Below, one piece after another: positions 59,892 to 64,000 of a stretch of 64,000 nt of DNA. Made by a program: the position numbers and the translations under genes. Under the pieces are notes generated by a model, which worked only from the letters and a program-made list of their open reading frames with translations, did no database searches and was not told where the DNA came from. Source of the stretch: Zeimonas sp044507525 (GTDB lineage Bacteria; Pseudomonadota; Gammaproteobacteria; Burkholderiales; Burkholderiaceae_E); the NCBI GenBank assembly GCA_044507525.1, contig JBIQJM010000004.1, positions 25,557 to 89,556 of the forward strand. The letters are read 5' to 3'. Each line of letters starts with the position of its first letter. The first letter of the stretch is position 1.

Positions 59892-61208
59892 ATGCGCACG
59901 GTACTTCTCATCGCCTATCACTTCCCGCCATATTCGGGAAGCAGTGGGGTCCAGCGTACGCTGCGCCTCGCGCAATACCTTCCGGACTACGGTTGGCGAC
60001 CGATCGTTCTCACGGTTCGCCCCTCGGCATACGACCGGATCGACGAGGCGAGCATGCGCGAGATCCCCAGTGCCTGCCAGGTAGTTCGAACGCCTTGCCT
60101 CGATGCGCGCACACACCTGTCGTTCCGGGGCCGCTATCCGCGCTTCGCTTCCCTGCCCGATCGCTGGGCCAGTTGGCGCCTGTGGGCGGTACGGCAAGGT
60201 CTTCGACTGGTTCGTCATCACTCCGTCGACGCTCTTTGGAGCACGTATCCGATCGCGACCGCTCACCAGATCGGAGCCGCCATTGCAAGGCGCACCGGCA
60301 AGCCTTGGGTCGCCGACTTTCGCGACCCGATGGCGCAGGACGGCTACCCGGCGGACCCCCAGCATTGGGAATCGTACAAGAGGATCGAAGCCGACGCGGC
60401 CGCAACGGCCGCGCGCCTGACATTCGCCTCCCCTTCCGCCAGGGAGATGTACATCGACCGATACCGCGAGACTCCTGTCGAGCGGTTCAGGCTCGTCGAG
60501 AACGGATTCGACGAATCATCGTTCGATGGTTTGTCGCCTGCGCCGCCGAAGGTGCCGTCCACCGCAAGCCCGCTGGTTCTCCTGCACAGCGGAATCGTCT
60601 ATCCGTCCGAGCGGGATCCGCGTGCACTGTTCGCGGCGCTGGGCAGGCTTTGCTCGAGCGGGCGGATTTCGCCGGGAGATTTCGTCCTGCGCTTCCGTGC
60701 ACCGGTACACGGCGCATTGCTCGGGAAGCTTGCTGCGAAACACCGGGTGGAAGCGTTCGTCGAGATCCTTCCTCGGGTCCCCTATCGCCAGGCGCTGCAG
60801 GAAATGCTCGACGCCGACGCTCTCGTTGCAATGCAAGGCTCGAACTGCAACCAGCAGATCCCTGCCAAGGTGTACGAGTACCTACGCGCTCAGAAACCGG
60901 TCCTCGGACTCGCCGACCCGGCCGGCGACACCGGAAGGCTGCTGACATCGGTCGAATCGGACTTCGTGCTGCCCCTCGAGTCAGCGGATGCGATCGAGCG
61001 GGAGCTTCCCCAATTTCTCGAGCGGCTCGCCGCAGGCTCGCTGTCCCGGCCATCGAGGCAGACGATCGAACGCTACTCGCGCAAGGCGCTCACCGGCCGC
61101 TTCGCAGCGCTGCTCGATGAAGTCCTAGATCAGCAGCCGAACACGGGACCGGATGGCGCAGCCGGGAGCAGGCCCGGCTGCGCGAAACGAACGCTCAGCG
61201 ATACGTGA
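59892..61208 (+). CDS. GT4-like glycosyltransferase
   Basis: 438 residues, ATG 59892. N-terminal LLIAYHFPPYSGSSGVQRTLRLAQYLP is typical of GT-B glycosyltransferases acting on exopolysaccharide. The middle shows WVADFRDPMAQDGYP, and the C-terminal domain GSNCNQQIPAKVYEYLRAQKPVLGLADPAGDTG has the family's acceptor/donor loop. It lies between two secreted propeller-like proteins and is divergent from one, convergent with the other (14-bp overlap). Less GC-rich codon use than genes in the first 58 kb. Confidence 0.9.
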   Translation: MRTVLLIAYHFPPYSGSSGVQRTLRLAQYLPDYGWRPIVLTVRPSAYDRIDEASMREIPSACQVVRTPCLDARTHLSFRGRYPRFASLPDRWASWRLWAVRQGLRLVRHHSVDALWSTYPIATAHQIGAAIARRTGKPWVADFRDPMAQDGYPADPQHWESYKRIEADAAATAARLTFASPSAREMYIDRYRETPVERFRLVENGFDESSFDGLSPAPPKVPSTASPLVLLHSGIVYPSERDPRALFAALGRLCSSGRISPGDFVLRFRAPVHGALLGKLAAKHRVEAFVEILPRVPYRQALQEMLDADALVAMQGSNCNQQIPAKVYEYLRAQKPVLGLADPAGDTGRLLTSVESDFVLPLESADAIERELPQFLERLAAGSLSRPSRQTIERYSRKALTGRFAALLDEVLDQQPNTGPDGAAGSRPGCAKRTLSDT

Positions 61209-64000
61209 TGGTCAAGCGCGGTCGAAGCGATGAATCACCGGAATACTGGCTCGAATAGAAGCGTTTGATCCCACTCGTAGTTCCGCTTACACCGTTCAAC
61301 CGCCATCCGTAGTTGCCGACACCACCGGCATTGCTGATCTCCTGGATTCCGCCGGTCACGTCGAATTCGACCCACGCGCTTTCCCACGGTGCCGAGGCGG
61401 TTGCATCGGAGGTCGACCGGTAATCGGTGCCCGCACCGAAGGCGCCGGGGACAGACCAGCCAACCGAGGGCCCGGACTGATTCCATGTGGCGCTCTCCTC
61501 GCTCCAGTTCTTCAGCAGCCGATGCGCACTGTAGACCGTGTCATAGGCCGAGTACTTGTAGAGTTCGAGCTTGGCCGATTGAATCGTTGCGCCAACCGGA
61601 ACCGGCCCGCCCTCCGACTGGAAGATCCGGAAGCGTACGAGAATCGGATAGCGGTTCGTCTTGTCGTGCATGTCGGCCGCACCGCCGAATGACAGCGACT
61701 GGTGGTAGTAGGACAGATAGGTGTCCATGGCTCCCGCATAGCCGTTCAGGCCGTTCTGCAGGACAACCGTCGCTCCACCTCCCGTCGGCGGACTCGTGAA
61801 GGTGACCGTCACGGACGCAGAGATCGTCTCGGCACCACGATCATCGGTCGCAATGGCCTTCAGTTCGAAAGTCCCGACGGGCGGACTGGTCCAGGAGATC
61901 GCGTATGGCGGCGAGACCGCCTGGCCGATCTCCGTCGAACCCCGGAAGAAACGCACGCGCGCGACGGACCCATCGGCATCGGAAGCGACTGCCGAAACGG
62001 TAAGCGGTTGCCCGGCGACGAACGACGAAGCATTCGCGGGCTGGGTGATCTGTACCGACGGCGGCACGTTCGGCGGCGGGTCGTCGTCGCCACCACCCCC
62101 ATCACCGCCGCCCGGGTTTTGCCAACCAACGGGCTTGTAGATCCAGACGTTCCCCTGAACCGGATCCTGAAGCGCGACGAAAGCATCGAGATCGGGCGCG
62201 TACTCCCACTTGCCGAGAATACCGGTACCGACATCCGCGGTAGGCGCGGGCCCGATCGGTGTCGGCTGCTTGCGGATGATCCAGCCGTTGGGCGAGATCG
62301 TCGCCGGCGGTTCGAGCATCCATACCCGACCGCCGCCGCACCACAATGCATACCGACCCCGCGGACGATCGAAATCGAGCCCGCAATCGCGCATCGTGAT
62401 CGCATTCGATGCCAGCAGCGACTCGAACTCGCCGGTGGGATCCGTGGGAGTCAGCTTTACGTCGTTGTTCTTGGCCCCGGGCGTCTGCAGGTTCCAATAG
62501 ACGAATGGAACGCTGTTAGTTGCAGTTCGGACGAAGGTCTTGCCTGGGTCCACCCCGCAAGCCACCTTGTCGCCAGGCCCCCCCCAGAATCGCCCGACGA
62601 TCTCCCACTTGTCCTGTGTGGAATCGCCCAGGTTGGGGATCGTGTACTTGTAGAGATTGTAGTTGCGTACATAAACGACGTCCTTTCCGTTTTCCTCTGC
62701 GTACCCGGTACAGTCGTTGACGAAGTTCTGCGACGGCGGCAGCGACGCGTTCAGCCAGTTCTCGCGGTTCGACCACATCCCTCCGCCGACGATTTCCGGA
62801 TACGGTGACACGCGCTGGACGTGCGACCCCGTCGTTCCACCGACCTTCCAGGGATCAGCGCGCGAAGGATCGAAGAGATAAGGCCCTGTGATTCGGCTCG
62901 TCGTCGCCGTGTGCTGGCGATAGAAGTGACCGCCGTTCGCCTCTGCCGCACCCCCTAGTACGAGCATGCGATCGTGAATCGGCAGGAAGATGTTGTTGTC
63001 GTACGTATGCGCCGAAGCAGGTGCCGCGTCCGCGCCATCGATCGCGATGATATTTCCGAGCGCATCCTGGACCGACTCGCTCGGCAGCGAGGCCCGCTCC
63101 CACATGCGCGTCGAACCGCGCCAGATGTAGACGTCGTTTCCGCGATAGTTCGCGTGCCCTCCGCCGTAGAGAATCAGGTTTCCCCGGTTCGCATCCCAGG
63201 CGAATGAACTCCACGCGATGATGATCTTGGAGGGCTCCGGATTCCCTCGGTGCAGCAACGGCCGCAAGTCGGCCGGGGCCCAGACGTCGGAAAACTGATT
63301 CAGGTTGACCTTGCTCCACTCGCCTTCCGGCATCGCCTGGATCACGGACAGCAGCGACCCGGCCGCGGACTTCGCTGCCATGGCCGTCTCGCCCGGAACG
63401 GACGATTTGGTCACGGCGCTCCCGCTGATCAGCGGGGACATCGGCTCCACTACGCTGATCGATGCCTGCGCGACCCCACGGTGTCCGGTACTGTCGACGA
63501 CTTCCAACGAAAAGGAGTGACTGCCGGGAAACGCCGGAATCCCCGAGATCGAGCCCGCTGCAACGTCGAGTTCGAGCCCGGCAGGCAACGCACCCTCGAG
63601 CAGGCGGAAGGCATAGGGGGGAATTCCTCCGGCGCCCAGGAGCGGCGCGGAATACATTGCACCCTGTTCGCCGACCGGGAGTTCGGTATTTCCGAGCCTC
63701 AACTGCGGCCGCTCGTCACCGACGTACTGCACGCGCACGGCGTCGACGAGCATGGGAGCACCGTTCTCACTCGCCCAGGCGACGCTCGCCTCGCCGTTCT
63801 CGTCGAGGGCATAGACGCCGAGCGAGTTCCAGCCTCCGCCGTCGACACTTTGATCCACGCGGATCGTCGATTTTCCTCCCGGATGAGTCACGGTAATGCG
63901 CGCGAAGCTGCCTTCTCCGCCCGTTCGCGGCCACCACGCGAAGACCTCGTAGTAGCCGCTGCGGGGAATCGAAATACGGAAGGTCGCGCTCGAATCGCCG
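61195..64000 (-). CDS. Large secreted multidomain protein with propeller-like core (5' truncated)
   Basis: At least 934 residues. The frame is open to base 64000, so the start lies beyond the window. Order from the visible N-terminus: a golvesin/xanthan-lyase carbohydrate-binding-like domain (SGYYEVFAWWP, VDAVRVQYVGD), a putative Ig domain (LPAGLELDVAAGSISGIPAFPGSHSF), and a beta-propeller-like region with YGGGHANYRGNDVYIW. A Gly/Asp/Pro linker, an Ig-like domain (RVRFFRGSTEIGQ) and a C-terminal DNRLRE-like domain (KLELYKYSAYDTVYS, WVEFDVTGGIQEI) follow. No PEP-CTERM or other anchor at the C-terminus. Likely extracellular glycan-binding. Enzyme activity unknown. Confidence 0.85.
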   Translation of the reverse strand, partial: GDSSATFRISIPRSGYYEVFAWWPRTGGEGSFARITVTHPGGKSTIRVDQSVDGGGWNSLGVYALDENGEASVAWASENGAPMLVDAVRVQYVGDERPQLRLGNTELPVGEQGAMYSAPLLGAGGIPPYAFRLLEGALPAGLELDVAAGSISGIPAFPGSHSFSLEVVDSTGHRGVAQASISVVEPMSPLISGSAVTKSSVPGETAMAAKSAAGSLLSVIQAMPEGEWSKVNLNQFSDVWAPADLRPLLHRGNPEPSKIIIAWSSFAWDANRGNLILYGGGHANYRGNDVYIWRGSTRMWERASLPSESVQDALGNIIAIDGADAAPASAHTYDNNIFLPIHDRMLVLGGAAEANGGHFYRQHTATTSRITGPYLFDPSRADPWKVGGTTGSHVQRVSPYPEIVGGGMWSNRENWLNASLPPSQNFVNDCTGYAEENGKDVVYVRNYNLYKYTIPNLGDSTQDKWEIVGRFWGGPGDKVACGVDPGKTFVRTATNSVPFVYWNLQTPGAKNNDVKLTPTDPTGEFESLLASNAITMRDCGLDFDRPRGRYALWCGGGRVWMLEPPATISPNGWIIRKQPTPIGPAPTADVGTGILGKWEYAPDLDAFVALQDPVQGNVWIYKPVGWQNPGGGDGGGGDDDPPPNVPPSVQITQPANASSFVAGQPLTVSAVASDADGSVARVRFFRGSTEIGQAVSPPYAISWTSPPVGTFELKAIATDDRGAETISASVTVTFTSPPTGGGATVVLQNGLNGYAGAMDTYLSYYHQSLSFGGAADMHDKTNRYPILVRFRIFQSEGGPVPVGATIQSAKLELYKYSAYDTVYSAHRLLKNWSEESATWNQSGPSVGWSVPGAFGAGTDYRSTSDATASAPWESAWVEFDVTGGIQEISNAGGVGNYGWRLNGVSGTTSGIKRFYSSQYSGDSSLRPRLTITYR

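Noticed and set aside
59552..59911. Alternative 119-residue minus-strand frame over the N-terminus of the 58587 gene
   Set aside because: It has an ATG but its product lacks the signal peptide pattern and would end inside the propeller gene. It may only reflect a frameshift there (see findings).
1..64000. Insertion sequences, integrases, tRNA or rRNA genes
   Set aside because: None of the translated frames has a transposase or integrase motif and no tRNA cloverleaf was seen, so no mobile element is called.

Overview
The window is 64 kb of very GC-rich bacterial chromosome with almost no spacing between genes. Gene content and order (hemW-rdgB-rph, yicC-gmk-rpoZ-spoT, greB, pmbA/DUF615/mog, relA) point to a betaproteobacterium, most likely Burkholderiales. 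This is inferred from gene families and synteny only. I see no rRNA, tRNA, CRISPR array or insertion sequence. No gene-free stretch exceeds about 175 bp.

Region 1 (1-20,962) is housekeeping. It opens with the 3' part of a thiamine-diphosphate enzyme gene. A leftward cluster follows: Ser/Thr kinase, PP2C phosphatase, rph, rdgB, hemW, acyl-CoA ligase. A rightward cluster carries yicC, gmk, rpoZ and spoT. After these come a methyltransferase divergent from a GlxA/AraC-type regulator, greB, a small protein, pmbA (tldE), an unusually short DUF615/DarP-like gene, a mog-type molybdopterin adenylyltransferase, relA and mtfA. Both long (p)ppGpp enzymes therefore lie about 8 kb apart. SpoT has the bifunctional signature and RelA the synthetase-only signature.

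Region 2 (about 21,135-48,040) is an exosortase A (XrtA)/PEP-CTERM exopolysaccharide locus. It holds the EpsB-type sugar transferase, the regulators PrsK/PrsR and the TPR lipoprotein PrsT. A TviB/TviC nucleotide-sugar pair and a Sel1-SLT lytic transglycosylase come next, followed by the export lipoprotein, chain-length determinant, tyrosine autokinase, outer-membrane protein and ExeA-like ATPase. The run ends with a DUF3473 deacetylase, a FemAB protein, a P-loop protein, a methyltransferase, exosortase A fused to an EpsI domain, a glycosyltransferase, an asparagine-synthase-like amidotransferase and an O-antigen-ligase-like membrane protein. Inferred job: make, polymerise, export and decorate an extracellular polysaccharide, and process PEP-CTERM proteins at the envelope.

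Region 3 (48,037-58,632) is a leftward, translationally coupled seven-gene cluster: acyl-CoA ligase, PLP decarboxylase, asparagine-synthase-like protein without the Cys nucleophile, deacetylase, Wzx flippase, methyltransferase, zinc-ribbon/APH-like kinase. A rightward ACP, TPR and GNAT set faces it. Ligase, decarboxylase and ACP resemble the carrier-protein amino-acid loading chemistry of butirosin-type pathways. This is the best candidate here for an uncharacterised biochemical system.

Region 4 (58,587-64,000) holds a glycosyltransferase between two secreted proteins that share a GGHA-x-Y-x-GN-x-VY motif. The second is a large multidomain protein (golvesin-like, Ig-like, propeller-like, Ig-like, DNRLRE-like) running off the window. 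Base and codon usage look less GC-rich here, suggesting a separate acquisition.
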